NCBI RefSeq assembly: GCF_000021945.1
Contig: NC_011831.1
Coordinates: 4,167,353-4,231,352 of the forward strand
Source: Chloroflexus aggregans DSM 9485
GTDB taxonomy: Bacteria > Chloroflexota > Chloroflexia > Chloroflexales > Chloroflexaceae
Reading direction: 5' to 3'
Length of the DNA: 64,000 nt
Positions 53,696 through 64,000 of the stretch are shown here, piece by piece. Below the pieces are notes generated by a model. It did not search any database. It saw only the letters and a program-made list of their open reading frames with translations, and had not been told where the DNA came from. Each line of letters starts with the position of its first letter. Position 1 is the first letter of the stretch. The translations under genes were made by a program, and so were the position numbers.

Positions 53696-54994
53696 ATGCG
53701 TTATCGCTGGTTGATCATCGCATTGAGCCTGATCCTTGCTGCGTGTAGTACGGAGCGTATCGTTGATCTCTCGCCAACGAGTGGTGCAATACCGGCTCTC
53801 GCTGTGCCGTCGCCGACTATCACCGCAACACCGATGACCGGCTTGCCTACCGTGACCCCGACAATGGTCGTACCATCACCGACCGTTCCCACAACACAGG
53901 TCTTCGTCCCTAACATCACATCGACTCGTCGTGTACCGCTACTCGGCACATTCTTCTTCTACTGGTACAACTGCCCACAGCAAGAATGCGACCCTGGCTT
54001 ATTACGGGCCGTACCACCCGGTTGGCTGACACCGTTGCCCAACGATCCCGACCCGCGTGATGGTGTGAGCTACTCTTCGTATAACTACGACTGGTACGAA
54101 CAGGAGCTGCGCACGATGGCAGCCACCGGGATCGATATCGTTTTTCCGGTGAGTTGGGGGGACCACCCGCACCCGTGGTTTCGGCAAGACCGGATCGATT
54201 TACTGGTGCAGGCTAACGGCGTGTTGGAACATCCGTTACGCATCGGTATGTTCGTTGATACAACGGCGCAACAGGGTATGTACCAAGAGTTTCTCGGTAA
54301 TGGGTATCGGGTAGGACCGCAGGTGCCACGGTTGCCGCTGAGCGATCCGCGGAGCGGATACTTCTTCTACAACCTTCACATCCGTGATTTCTTTACCCGC
54401 GTACCACGTGACATGTGGGCAACGATTGAAGGCAGACCAATTATTATTACCTATACGGCACTCTGCTGTGACGATCTCGAATTGAACGGTACGCTGTGGC
54501 GGGCCGTGAAAGAGGCGTTCTCCACCGATTTCGGTGTTGAGCCGTGGTTGATCTTGGAAGAGACGTGGTTGAATTCGCAGGCGCTGGCACCACCTGACGG
54601 TTTACCGAGTAGTGCAGAGGTGGCCGATGGGGTGTATCGGTGGGGAACGGCGCTGCTTGGGCCGTATACCGCCGAGCTGCGCGGTTTTCGCGTGAGCAGT
54701 GTTGGGCCGGGGTTTGATAATTCGCGGATTCCAGGGGTTGCTGAGCCGCGCATACAGCCTCGTGATGAGCCGCCCGGTGGTGGTCCAATTGCGCCCGGCG
54801 CCTTCTTGCGGGCCAGTCTGGCGGCCATTCCACCGGATACCGATCTCGTGTTGATCGAGACGTGGAACGAATGGCCGGAAAATACGGCAGTGGCGCCGGC
54901 AGCGTATACCGACCGTGCGGGTCGTCCATTACCGCCCGACTTTTATCTGAATATTATTCGTGAGTGGCGCAAACAGTTTGGGTTACAACCGTGA
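53696..54994 (+). CDS. Lipoprotein with a GH99-like (endo-mannanase-type) domain
   Basis: 432 residues. The signal peptide ends in LILAACS (lipid-Cys near residue 17), followed by a Pro/Thr-rich linker to about residue 75. The remainder looks like a TIM-barrel of the GH99/GH71-like clan. LGTFFFYWYNC begins the first strand, GIDIVFPVSWGDHPHPW lies near 145, and LVLIETWNEWPENTAV near 390 has the Glu-rich motif common to such glycan-acting proteins. Substrate unknown; it is probably surface bound. Confidence 0.65.
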   Translation: MRYRWLIIALSLILAACSTERIVDLSPTSGAIPALAVPSPTITATPMTGLPTVTPTMVVPSPTVPTTQVFVPNITSTRRVPLLGTFFFYWYNCPQQECDPGLLRAVPPGWLTPLPNDPDPRDGVSYSSYNYDWYEQELRTMAATGIDIVFPVSWGDHPHPWFRQDRIDLLVQANGVLEHPLRIGMFVDTTAQQGMYQEFLGNGYRVGPQVPRLPLSDPRSGYFFYNLHIRDFFTRVPRDMWATIEGRPIIITYTALCCDDLELNGTLWRAVKEAFSTDFGVEPWLILEETWLNSQALAPPDGLPSSAEVADGVYRWGTALLGPYTAELRGFRVSSVGPGFDNSRIPGVAEPRIQPRDEPPGGGPIAPGAFLRASLAAIPPDTDLVLIETWNEWPENTAVAPAAYTDRAGRPLPPDFYLNIIREWRKQFGLQP

Positions 54995-55099
54995 TAATAC
55001 CCATTGTTCGATAGTTGTCTTTTCCCTCGTTTTGCAGCAGAAATACTGGTACAATAGTAAAAGATATTTGTTGGTGATGACGTCTAGAAAGACGGTGGT

Positions 55100-55411
55100 A
55101 TGAGTTGGAGCTTTCTGACCAACCACGCGCAAGTGTTACTATGTATTGCGCGTAACCCGCGTGTTACTGCCCACGAAATTGCGCAGATGGTTGGAATTAC
55201 CGAGCGAGCAGTTCAGCGTATTTTACATGATCTCCACACCGACGGTTATATTTCTCATGTTCGGGAAGGACGATACAACCGTTATACGATCTACGCTGAT
55301 CGATCAATGCGGCATCCGGCGCAACAGGGATTGACGGTAGGTGAGTTTTTGGCAATGCTGCTCTCACGCACGTCGGAGCTGGACGCTAATCTGTACAAAG
55401 GCACGTTTTAG
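55100..55411 (+). CDS. Winged-helix DNA-binding protein
   Basis: 103 residues with a MarR/ArsR-like winged helix: VTAHEIAQMVGITERAVQRILHDL is the helix-turn-helix (about 22-46) and GYISHVREGRYNRYTIY the wing. The C-terminal ~35 residues may dimerise. No ligand motif is obvious. It probably regulates nearby or its own genes. Confidence 0.75.
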   Translation: MSWSFLTNHAQVLLCIARNPRVTAHEIAQMVGITERAVQRILHDLHTDGYISHVREGRYNRYTIYADRSMRHPAQQGLTVGEFLAMLLSRTSELDANLYKGTF

Positions 55412-55463
55412 TGAACTATTCGAGCGCGCAATCACGACGGTTGGCAGCCATTATAATAACAAA

Positions 55464-55484
55464 GGAGGTAGCACTGCTGCCTCC
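55464..55484 (-). terminator. Terminator downstream of the trxA-csoR operon
   Basis: Stem GGAGGTAGC / GCTGCCTCC (55464-55472, 55476-55484) with one mismatch. On the minus strand it is followed by TTTGTTATT, 13 bp after the regulator's stop. Confidence 0.6.
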
Positions 55485-55496
55485 CTTATATTGCTA

Positions 55497-55820
55497 TCAG
55501 CTTACGTCCTTAAAGAGATCGATCAGTTCGTGAATGGTTTCGGTGCGACAGCGATCGGTATCGCTTAAGCATTGTTGGGCGTAGCACTCTAACACAATAC
55601 TGCCGGCACTAGCCAACGCTTGTCGGATGGCGACAATCTGATGAACAATGTCACGGCAATCACGACCAGATTCCACCATTCGCTGAACACCACGTACTTG
55701 CCCCTCGATTCGCCGGAGCCGACGGAGAATTTCCTCGTGTCGTTCCGGCGATAGTGGGTGGGTACCGATATGCTTCGGTGAGCTGTCTCCCGGTTCAACC
55801 TCAGGTGATTGTGCGTTCAC
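55497..55820 (-). CDS. CsoR/CstR-family thiol- or metal-responsive repressor
   Basis: 107 residues, all helical. The family core RLRRIEGQVRGVQRMVE runs from about residue 34. By alignment to CsoR (Cys36-His61-Cys65) the positions are Cys55, Tyr80 and Cys84. The copper-binding His is therefore missing while both Cys are kept, the pattern of persulfide-sensing CstR. Additional Cys79 and Cys91 are present. The GTG start overlaps the trxA stop (GTGA), so the two are translated together. Confidence 0.82.
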   Translation of the reverse strand: MNAQSPEVEPGDSSPKHIGTHPLSPERHEEILRRLRRIEGQVRGVQRMVESGRDCRDIVHQIVAIRQALASAGSIVLECYAQQCLSDTDRCRTETIHELIDLFKDVS

Positions 55821-56149
55821 GCCATCGCCAACACTTTATCAAAGACTTCGCGGTACATCGCTTCAGGACGAGCGCCGATTAGTCGGCCAACTTCCTTGCC
55901 ATTCTTGAAAATAACCAAGGTCGGAATACCTTGAATGCCGAGCTGTGAAGCGTACCGGATGTTGTCATCGGTGTTGACCTTGGCAATCGTCAACCGGCCT
56001 TCGTATTCACCGGCGAGCTTGTCAAGGATAGGGGCAATGACGCGGCACGGCCCGCACCACGGCGCCCAAAAGTCGACCACGACCGGCGTGCTCGATTTCA
56101 AGACCTTCTCTTCAAAGTCAGCATCGTTTACTACAATTGGTTTGGCCAT
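55817..56149 (-). CDS. trxA: Thioredoxin
   Basis: 110 residues, canonical thioredoxin with the active site WCGPC at 31-35, the cis-Pro in GIPTLVIF near 75, and Asp26 in VVVDFWAP. It reduces protein disulfides and possibly persulfides. The downstream regulator overlaps by 4 bp. Confidence 0.95.
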   Translation of the reverse strand: MAKPIVVNDADFEEKVLKSSTPVVVDFWAPWCGPCRVIAPILDKLAGEYEGRLTIAKVNTDDNIRYASQLGIQGIPTLVIFKNGKEVGRLIGARPEAMYREVFDKVLAMA

Positions 56150-56284
56150 TGCTCAAATTCCTCCTCAATCCGATAGGTGGATGTTCAAAGGGGCCGCAAA
56201 TTGTGCGGGCCGGTGTATACCCTCCACCGGTATACTTTACCGACTTACCGAGTGTTTGTCAAGAAAGACCGCGCAATTTCCCCA

Positions 56285-57050
56285 CGCAAGGATTGCTCAG
56301 GCGCTAACGCGCCCTCGCAATGACAAAGAGCGCGGTTCGCCGGTCAGTGCGAGCGCAGCGAGCACTCTGCAAGATTGCTCAGGCGCTAACGCGCCCTCGC
56401 AATGACAAAGAGCGCGGTTCGCCGGTCAGTGCGAGCGCAGCGAGCACTCTGCAAGATTGCTCAGGCGCTGAGGCGCCCTCGCAATGACAAAGAGCGCGGT
56501 TCGCCGGTCAGTGCGAGCGCAGCGAGCACTCTGCAAGATTGCTCAGGCGCTGAGGCGCCCTCGCAATGACAAAGAGCGCGGTTCGCCGGTCAGTGCGAGC
56601 GCAGCGAGCACTCTGCAAGATTGCTCAGGCGCTGAGGCGCCCTCGCAATGACAAAGAGCGCGGTTCGCCGGTCAGTGCGAGCGCAGCGAGCACTCTGCAA
56701 GATTGCTCAGGCGCTGAGGCGCCCTCGCAATGACAAAGAGCGCGGTTCGCCGGTCAGTGCGAGCGCAGCGAGCACTCTGCAAGCGTCCTCAGGTGCCCTC
56801 GCAATGACAAAGAGCGCGGTTCGCCGGTCAGTGCGAGCGCAGCGAGCACTCTGCAAGCGTCCTCAGGCGCCCTCGCAATGACAAAGAGCGCGGTTCGCCG
56901 GTCAGTGCGAGCGCGCGAGCACTCTGCAAGCGTCCTCAGGCGCTGAGGCGCTCTCGCAATGACAAAGAGCGCGGTTCGCCGGTCAGTGCGAGCGCAGCGA
57001 GCACTCTGCAAGATTGCTCAGGCGCTAACGCGCCCTCGCAATGACACGAT
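56285..57050. repeat. 82-bp tandem repeat field
   Basis: Ten copies, marked by CTCGCAATGAC, fill most of 56150-57234. The typical unit is 82 bp (GATTGCTCAGGCGCTAACGC start, GAGCGCAGCGAGCACTCTGC end). Copies 7-9 are shortened at the GATTGCTCAGGCGCT part, and the third-from-last unit lost AG in GCGCAGCG. Open frames through it are repeat artefacts. A single diverged copy is near 4880-4930. Confidence 0.9.
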
Positions 57051-57234
57051 GGACGATCACCGGTGATGCGTTGGTGGCCTGTGCGGCACGAGTTTTTGTT
57101 CCTGATCGAACTTATATTCGAAATCTGAATGGGATGCTCTGTGTTATACTGAAGACGCAAGCAACGCCATACCGTTCCATCAAACAATCTTCGTTACCTG
57201 GTTGTAGTGTTTTGTGACCGGAAGGAGGCAACCC

Positions 57235-57966
57235 TTGGTAACTTTAGGGCGAAATGTCACGATTACCCTCATCGGTCATGGTACGTTTCATCTGACCACA
57301 CCGGAAGGTCGTAATATTATGATCGATGCGTGGGTAGATGGCAATCCGGCCTGCCCCGAACCGTGGAAAGCGCGGGTGCGTGAGAAGCTAGCGGCAATCT
57401 TTGTGACGCACGGCCATTTCGATCATATCGGCGATCTCGTCGACATAGCTCGTGAGACCGGAGCGACGGTTGTTTGTCAATATGATCTGGTCTCCTACCT
57501 TGAGGGCGAGGGTATTCCGGCAGCGCAAATGGTTGGGTTTAATAAAGGGGGGACGGTGACGGTCGCCGATGTGCGGGCTACGATGACGACGGCTCACCAT
57601 TCGAGTACGATCTACGAGAATGGTCAGATTATCCCGCTCGGCACGGCAGCCGGCTATGTGTTACGGTTTAGCAATGGCTTTACGATTTACCATACCGGCG
57701 ACACCTGTGTGACTATGGATATGCAAATCATCGGTGAACTGTACCGGCCCGATCTGGTCATTCTGCCGATCGGTGATCACTTTACAATGGATCCACGGCA
57801 GGCGGCATACGCGCTGAAGCTGATCGGGGCGAAGTATGCGATCCCCGAACACTACGGTACGTTCCCGATCCTCACCGGCACGCCTGAGGCGTTGGTTGAG
57901 TATTGTCGTGAGTTTGGCGTGACGACTGAGGTGATCACGCTCAAACCGGGCGAATCGGTGAGCTAA
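57235..57966 (+). CDS. UPF0173-family metal-dependent hydrolase (metallo-beta-lactamase fold)
   Basis: 243 residues. The metal ligands are THGHFDH near residue 62, AHHSS near 122 and YHTGDT near 150, with a final IPEHYGTFP motif typical of UPF0173. The TTG start at 57235 follows GGAAGGAGG by 5 bp and places the first strand ITLIGHGTF correctly; a GTG at 57214 would lie upstream of this site. Substrate unknown. Confidence 0.8.
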   Translation: MVTLGRNVTITLIGHGTFHLTTPEGRNIMIDAWVDGNPACPEPWKARVREKLAAIFVTHGHFDHIGDLVDIARETGATVVCQYDLVSYLEGEGIPAAQMVGFNKGGTVTVADVRATMTTAHHSSTIYENGQIIPLGTAAGYVLRFSNGFTIYHTGDTCVTMDMQIIGELYRPDLVILPIGDHFTMDPRQAAYALKLIGAKYAIPEHYGTFPILTGTPEALVEYCREFGVTTEVITLKPGESVS

Positions 57967-57992
57967 GGAGGGAAGGCGCGAAAGACGCTCTC

Positions 57993-58031
57993 GTTCTGTC
58001 TGTCGCATCAACGACAGGCAGAACGTATTTT
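57993..58031 (+). terminator. Terminator between the UPF0173 gene and glyA
   Basis: Stem GTTCTGTCTGTCG / CGACAGGCAGAAC (one G-U pair) with a 6-nt loop, then GTATTTT. Confidence 0.65.
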
Positions 58032-58066
58032 CTCTGGACAATACGTGAGCTACGGGGAGAACAACC

Positions 58067-59323
<1,257 letters not shown>

Positions 59324-59396
59324 GGCGTTCCTGCGGTGGAGCGTGACGTGAAGTAGGCAGATATTCAGATCGTACCATCACCGACCACCGGACAGA

Positions 59397-60797
59397 TTAC
59401 CAGGGTTCGGTGGTTGGCCACAGTTGGCGACTAATCTGCCTGATCGCAAGCCCGGCTGCGCCGAGGAAGAGCAAAGCAGCCGCCAGCGTGCGCTGCTGTT
59501 CATTGAGGGTACGGCGGAGAGCGAGAGCGTTATCGCGCCGTACCTCATCGCCAAGGGCGGCAAACTCTTGGGCGGCGGCGTCGGCGCTGGTCTGAGCGCC
59601 AATCCAGTCAAAGCGCCGTGCTTGCTCGTTGGCTTGGCGTAACGTTTCACTCGCGTGCAACCCGCGTGCGACCCTTCGACGGTATTCGGCTAATACCGTT
59701 TCTTGCCGGCGGTCGCCGATCTCGGCATAGGCCTGCTCGGCTTGTCCGATGAGGCGATCGGCTTGATCGTATTCCCCTTTCAAGAGCGCAGTACGCGCCG
59801 CCTCGGCGAGCCGGTTGGCCCGTTGTCCGGCTTCTGCTTTAGTTTGCAGTTCGGTGAGTTTAGACTGAGCCGCCGGGTCGGCAATGGCGCTCAATTGCTC
59901 GATCTCACGAAGCGCTCCCTCGTAGTCTCCGGCCGTCAACAACTGTTGGACCGAAGACAGATCGAGTGCAGCGATGGATGCGGACGGAGCTTCAATTTGT
60001 AAAAAGCCCGGTAGCCATGCTCGCCATTCTGCTTCGAGCGTGGTGGCCGAGACACCGTACACCGTTGCCATCGCTGATCGATAGCCACTACTTCGCCCGA
60101 TTGTCACCAACAGTTGTCGGAATTGGTCGAACCCGTCGCGTTCGATGAGGAATGTAACAATCGACCAGGTTTGTGGGTAGCTCAGATCGGGTTGCCCATA
60201 GATCGCGTTCCGATCATCGAGGGTTGACCATGGCCACAGTCCCCCTTGTTGGGTCAACGCACGTAAGATCGCGAACTTGTCGTCACGATCTGGAAGTTCC
60301 ATATACTGCGCAATGCCCTCTTGCAAACCGACGTTCAAGCGGCCATCACTCAGCTCGGCGGCGAAGATATGGGTCAACTCGTGACGTAAGTTGTTGATCT
60401 GAGCTGTTTCACTCTGTAACCGTGCGCGTTCGACAATAACCACCACTTCACGGCGACGAAAATCGGCGTGGGCGATGACGCCCGGTACTTGACGTGCCGT
60501 TGGGTTGGCTGCGAAATAGTCGCTGCTGGTCGGGTAGAGGCGTAACATGAGCGGTGGTGTCGGACGCAATGCAAAGAAAGTGCTCAATTCTTCGTAGATA
60601 CTATCGATGATGGCAGCGTATTGATCGGCTATCAGTGCATCGCTCGGGGTGTAGATGATGTGAAAATAGGTGGTTCGCTGCTCGATCCACTGTGGTTGGG
60701 CGAGCAAGGTATCACGTGTGGCTAACGCTAGCAGGATGCCGAGAAGGATCGGCCAGATTCGTAATCGGATCATCATCTTCATCATTTGGCAATCCAT
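59397..60797 (-). CDS. Membrane-anchored gluzincin (peptidase MA-like) metallopeptidase
   Basis: About 466 residues. A signal/anchor helix (about residues 10-30) precedes an M48/MA-like catalytic domain with LRHELTH (HExxH zinc motif) and the downstream GLQEGIAQY Glu ligand. A tetratricopeptide-like helical region (about 270-430) and a C-terminal membrane helix follow. The active site is likely outside the cytoplasmic membrane. The start is uncertain: ATGs at 60797, 60785, 60776 and 60773 are all possible and none has a strong Shine-Dalgarno sequence. Confidence 0.75.
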   Translation of the reverse strand: MDCQMMKMMIRLRIWPILLGILLALATRDTLLAQPQWIEQRTTYFHIIYTPSDALIADQYAAIIDSIYEELSTFFALRPTPPLMLRLYPTSSDYFAANPTARQVPGVIAHADFRRREVVVIVERARLQSETAQINNLRHELTHIFAAELSDGRLNVGLQEGIAQYMELPDRDDKFAILRALTQQGGLWPWSTLDDRNAIYGQPDLSYPQTWSIVTFLIERDGFDQFRQLLVTIGRSSGYRSAMATVYGVSATTLEAEWRAWLPGFLQIEAPSASIAALDLSSVQQLLTAGDYEGALREIEQLSAIADPAAQSKLTELQTKAEAGQRANRLAEAARTALLKGEYDQADRLIGQAEQAYAEIGDRRQETVLAEYRRRVARGLHASETLRQANEQARRFDWIGAQTSADAAAQEFAALGDEVRRDNALALRRTLNEQQRTLAAALLFLGAAGLAIRQISRQLWPTTEPW

Positions 60798-60938
60798 GAC
60801 GAGATCAGTGTACCATGCCATTAGTTCGTCCGCTAGTGCTGAAAGTGGCAATGTAGGGAGACATGAGGTACATTACAGATAGGATTGAGCGTGACATGCA
60901 TCGCGGGGTAATGAACGACGCCTAGGAAGAGTACACAC

Positions 60939-62132
60939 ATGACCGCCGATTTCTTTACCCAGCTTCCCTTGATTACTCGCTTTCGCGAGATTACCGATTT
61001 GAACGCCTACCGGCCATTACCCGCAGATTGGACGATTTTTGTTAGTGATGTCCGTGGGTCGACACGTGCCGTCGCCGAGGGTCGTTATAAAGAAGTTAAT
61101 ATGGTTGGTGCAGCGACGATTACCGCAGCGTTGAATGTAGCCGACGAGATAGAAATACCGTTTGTGTTCGGTGGTGATGGGGCGGTTCTGGCAGTGCCGC
61201 CACCATTGGCTGAACCGACGAAACAAGCCTTGAGTGCGGTAAGTGGGCTGGCCCGTGAGGCTTTCAACCTTGAGTTGCGGGTTGGCGCCGTACCGGTGCA
61301 GACGATTTTAGATGGCGGGTATCAGGTGTTTGTCGCACGTTTAGCACTCAATATGCAGGTGGCACAGGCGGTATTTAGCGGTGGCGGCATCCGCTACGCT
61401 GAACAATTGGTCAAAGATGCCGTCACGGGTGCAGACTTCAACATTGCACCGACTGATCCCGCTGCGGCCAATCTGAGCGGCCTCGAATGTCGGTGGGATA
61501 CTATCCAACCTGCGCATGGTACGGCGCTCTGCGTGATCGTGCAGACACCACCACAACCTGATCCAGCGATAACGATGGCGATCTACCGTGACGTGATCGA
61601 TGAGATTGAACAAATCTACGGTGGTGATCAAGCGTACCATCCCCTGCACTACGACTTGATGCAGATAAGCACGAGACCGCAGGCTCTTTGGGCAGAGGCG
61701 CGGTTGCGTGGCGGCGAGAGTCGCTTATCGCAATTGGCCTATTTGATGCAAGTCTACGCGCTCAATCTCGGTGTGTACGGGTATCGGTGGCTGCAACAGT
61801 TACGAGGTGAGAATCCGTGGTGGGATCAGTATCGCAAACATGTGGTCACCGCTGCCGATTATCGCAAGTACGATGATGTGTTGCGTATGATCATTGCCGG
61901 TACCGACGCACAACACGAAGCATTAATCACCCACCTGACAGCCCGTTTTGCTGCGGGTGAGTTGATCTTTGGGGTTCATCGCTCGCCTGAGGTTATGCTG
62001 ACGTGTCTGGTGTTCGAGCGGATGGAGCGGCAAATTCATTTTGTCGATGGTGCTGATGGCGGTTTTACCCTTGCTGCTCAAGATTTGAAACAGCGTCAGC
62101 AGCAGTACACGTTCGTTAACAGCCGGGAATAA
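60939..62132 (+). CDS. DUF3095 family protein (class III cyclase-like fold)
   Basis: 397 residues. The N-terminal half resembles a class III nucleotide cyclase: VSDVRGSTRAVAEGRYKEVN near residue 32 and FVFGGDGAVLAVP near 72 supply metal-binding Asp residues. The C-terminal half is a conserved DUF3095 extension with a LIFGVHRSPEVMLTCLVF motif. Cyclase activity has not been shown for the family as far as I know. Its end overlaps convergent ppk1 by 17 bp. Confidence 0.8.
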   Translation: MTADFFTQLPLITRFREITDLNAYRPLPADWTIFVSDVRGSTRAVAEGRYKEVNMVGAATITAALNVADEIEIPFVFGGDGAVLAVPPPLAEPTKQALSAVSGLAREAFNLELRVGAVPVQTILDGGYQVFVARLALNMQVAQAVFSGGGIRYAEQLVKDAVTGADFNIAPTDPAAANLSGLECRWDTIQPAHGTALCVIVQTPPQPDPAITMAIYRDVIDEIEQIYGGDQAYHPLHYDLMQISTRPQALWAEARLRGGESRLSQLAYLMQVYALNLGVYGYRWLQQLRGENPWWDQYRKHVVTAADYRKYDDVLRMIIAGTDAQHEALITHLTARFAAGELIFGVHRSPEVMLTCLVFERMERQIHFVDGADGGFTLAAQDLKQRQQQYTFVNSRE

Positions 62133-64000
62133 TGCGGGCAGGGTCTTGGCTGTCGATAACCTCGTGACCGTCGGGATGGACGCGCACATAACGACCATCA
62201 GGTTGGAGTTCACGGGCGCGTAAGTTATCGGCCAGATAGGTAGGAAGTAGCCGCTCGGTGACGTATTGGATTGCGATTGGGTCGGAGAGGGGGAAGAGTT
62301 CTTCAACGCGCCGGTCGAGGTTTCGTTCCATCATATCGGCGCTCCCGATATACACTTTAGGCTTACCACCGTGGGAGAAGTAGTAGATCCGGCTATGTTC
62401 GAGATAGCGACCGACAATCGAGCGCACCCGAATATTGTCGGAGAGGCCGGGAACTTGTGGGCGCAATGAACACATCCCTCGCACGATCAGATCGATCTGT
62501 ACCCCGGCTTGTGAGGCAGCGTAGAGCGCATCAATCATCTTGCGGTCGACCAATGCGTTCATTTTGAAGATGAGTCGCCCATTACCGTACAAGCGGTGAA
62601 GTGCGATCTCTTCCTCGATCAACTCGATCATGCGGTGACGCAGATTAACCGGTGCAACCAGTAAGCTGCGATACTCTTTTTGCCGGCTGTACGCGGTGAG
62701 ATAATTGAACAGATCGACCACATCGGCAGCAATCTCGGGTCGGCATGTCAGTAATCCGAGATCGGTATAGACACGTGCAGTCACCGCGTTGTAGTTACCG
62801 GTACCAAGGTGGACATAACACTGAATACCGTCACTCTCTTGCCGAACGACCAGTGCGAGTTTGGCATGCACCTTCAGACCGACCAGGCCATACACCACGT
62901 GGACACCGGCTCGTTCCATTGCGCGGGCCCACGTAATATTGTTTTCTTCATCGAACCGAGCTTTTAACTCGACGACCACCGTCACCTGTTTGCCGTGCTC
63001 GCGGGCATGCATCAATGCCTGTACGATTGGCGAGTTACGCCCGACACGGTAGAGCGTCTGCTTAATTGCCAACACATTCGGATCTTCGGCGGCGGCTTGA
63101 ATAAAATCGATCACCGGGCTAAACGAGTGGTATGGGTGGTGTAATAAGATATCATTTTTCTTAATCGCCTCGAAGATCGTCCCACTATTCTTAAGGATAG
63201 CCGGTACACGCGGCACGTAGGGCGGGTCTTTCAGATCAGGCCGATCAAGATTGGTTAGTTGCATCAGATCGCTGAGGCCGAGCGGGCCACGCACGGTATA
63301 GATGTCATCGGAGCTAACTTTCAGATTGGCGGCTAACAGTTGGCAGATCCGTTCAGGCATGCCGCTATCGATAGCGAGGCGCACCACCTCGCCAAACCGG
63401 CGTTGACGCAATCCTTGTTCGATGGTAGCCAGCAAATCGTCGGCTTCATCCTCTTCGATCTCCACATCGGCATTGCGTGTTACACGGAAGGGGTAAACCT
63501 CAACCACATTCATGCCGGGGAAGAGCTGTTCGAGATGATCGGCGATCACCTGTTCGATCCAGACGAAGCAGTGGCAACGGCTCGGCGGCAATTCACCGAC
63601 CGGCGGGCAAAGTTCTTGCGGGAGTGGAATCAGGCGCGGCAAGACTTCGGGAACTTTAATGCGGGCAAAAAGTTCCCCCTTCGCCTGATCGCGAATGACT
63701 ACGGCGAGGTTGAGACTCAGGTTTGAGATGAAGGGAAACGGTCGGCTCGAATCGAACGCAAGTGGTGTAAGTACCGGAAAGATCTGACGACGAAAATAAT
63801 CGGCGACCCATGCTCGTTGTGCTGCGTTAAGGGCGACTGTATTGAGAATACTAATCCCCTGCTCGCGAAGAGCAGGGAGTAGCTCGTTGAGGAGCAAATC
63901 GCGCTCTTGATCGAGCAATGGAAGCAGGGCACGGCGGATAGCACTTAACTGTTCACTCGGTGTCTGACCGTCAGGTGAACGTTTTTGCACACCGGCTCGG
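62116..64000 (-). CDS. ppk1: Polyphosphate kinase 1, partial at window edge
   Basis: About 628 codons are visible; the N-terminal ~60 residues lie beyond the right edge, since the frame remains open and family sequence (SPDGQTPSEQL) continues. PPK1 makes polyphosphate from ATP. The two active-site His are present: VGLKVHAKLALV (equivalent to E. coli His435) and YLEHSRIYYF (His592). LKARFDEENNI-type nucleotide-site residues are also present. Confidence 0.94.
   Translation of the reverse strand, partial: RAGVQKRSPDGQTPSEQLSAIRRALLPLLDQERDLLLNELLPALREQGISILNTVALNAAQRAWVADYFRRQIFPVLTPLAFDSSRPFPFISNLSLNLAVVIRDQAKGELFARIKVPEVLPRLIPLPQELCPPVGELPPSRCHCFVWIEQVIADHLEQLFPGMNVVEVYPFRVTRNADVEIEEDEADDLLATIEQGLRQRRFGEVVRLAIDSGMPERICQLLAANLKVSSDDIYTVRGPLGLSDLMQLTNLDRPDLKDPPYVPRVPAILKNSGTIFEAIKKNDILLHHPYHSFSPVIDFIQAAAEDPNVLAIKQTLYRVGRNSPIVQALMHAREHGKQVTVVVELKARFDEENNITWARAMERAGVHVVYGLVGLKVHAKLALVVRQESDGIQCYVHLGTGNYNAVTARVYTDLGLLTCRPEIAADVVDLFNYLTAYSRQKEYRSLLVAPVNLRHRMIELIEEEIALHRLYGNGRLIFKMNALVDRKMIDALYAASQAGVQIDLIVRGMCSLRPQVPGLSDNIRVRSIVGRYLEHSRIYYFSHGGKPKVYIGSADMMERNLDRRVEELFPLSDPIAIQYVTERLLPTYLADNLRARELQPDGRYVRVHPDGHEVIDSQDPARIIPGC

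Noticed and set aside
56285-57050. Open frames across the 82-bp repeats
   Set aside because: They are periodic translations of the repeat unit.

Overview
The window looks like chromosomal DNA of a filamentous anoxygenic phototroph of the Chloroflexus type (phylum Chloroflexota). This is an inference from the gene mix: a type III-A CRISPR locus, a deoxyhypusine synthase-like protein, a DUF3095 protein, an SQR-like flavoprotein with TusA, glyoxylate-assimilation genes, a secreted cellulase, and many GC-rich intergenic repeats. No rRNA, tRNA or photosynthesis gene was seen, so the genus is not proven.

Layout. 1-4.2 kb: a tightly coupled minus-strand operon of five unfamiliar genes, ending in an asparagine-synthetase-like protein cut by the window edge. 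4.3-9.3 kb: a DUF1801 protein, a secreted GH9 endoglucanase with cellulose-binding modules, TusA and an SQR-like flavoprotein. 9.3-15.7 kb: a repeat patch, tyrosine phenol-lyase, a coiled-coil lipoprotein and a complete tripartite tricarboxylate transporter (tctCBA). 15.9-34.4 kb: a complete type III-A system (cas10, csm2-5, two CARF-HEPN csm6-like genes, cas6, cas1, cas2), a 148-bp leader, and an array of 91 full repeats plus one truncated repeat with 91 spacers. 34.4-41.5 kb: two large GC-rich tandem-repeat fields flank phoU and a cation/proton antiporter gene. 41.5-48.2 kb: glyoxylate/glycolate assimilation (gcl, garR, hyi, divergent from a glcD-glcE fusion). 48.2-64 kb: a frameshifted hydrolase, a deoxyhypusine synthase-like gene, a DUF4212/acetate-symporter pair, a GH99-like lipoprotein, a csoR/cstR-type regulator with trxA, an 82-bp tandem repeat field, a UPF0173 hydrolase, glyA, a gluzincin peptidase, DUF3095 and a partial ppk1.

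How it fits together. The metabolic genes suit a photoheterotroph in a microbial mat. It could take up acetate and carboxylates (ActP-like, TctABC), degrade cellulose, oxidise sulfide and feed glycolate through glyoxylate and tartronate semialdehyde to glycerate. The defence locus pairs a Cas10 that appears to have lost its HD DNase and zinc finger but keeps the GGDD cyclase with two CARF-HEPN ribonucleases. This points to cyclic-oligoadenylate-driven RNA degradation as the main output.

The observations most worth following are in the CRISPR array: block-wise switching of the repeat's last base, spacers that match homologous genes with wobble-position differences, and an excess of palindromic spacers. 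Others are the shared promoter architecture of the cas operon and a lipoprotein gene, the uncharacterised operon at the left edge, and a glyoxylate carboligase carrying Glu at position 51. Three genes carry single frameshifts, which may be real or sequencing errors.
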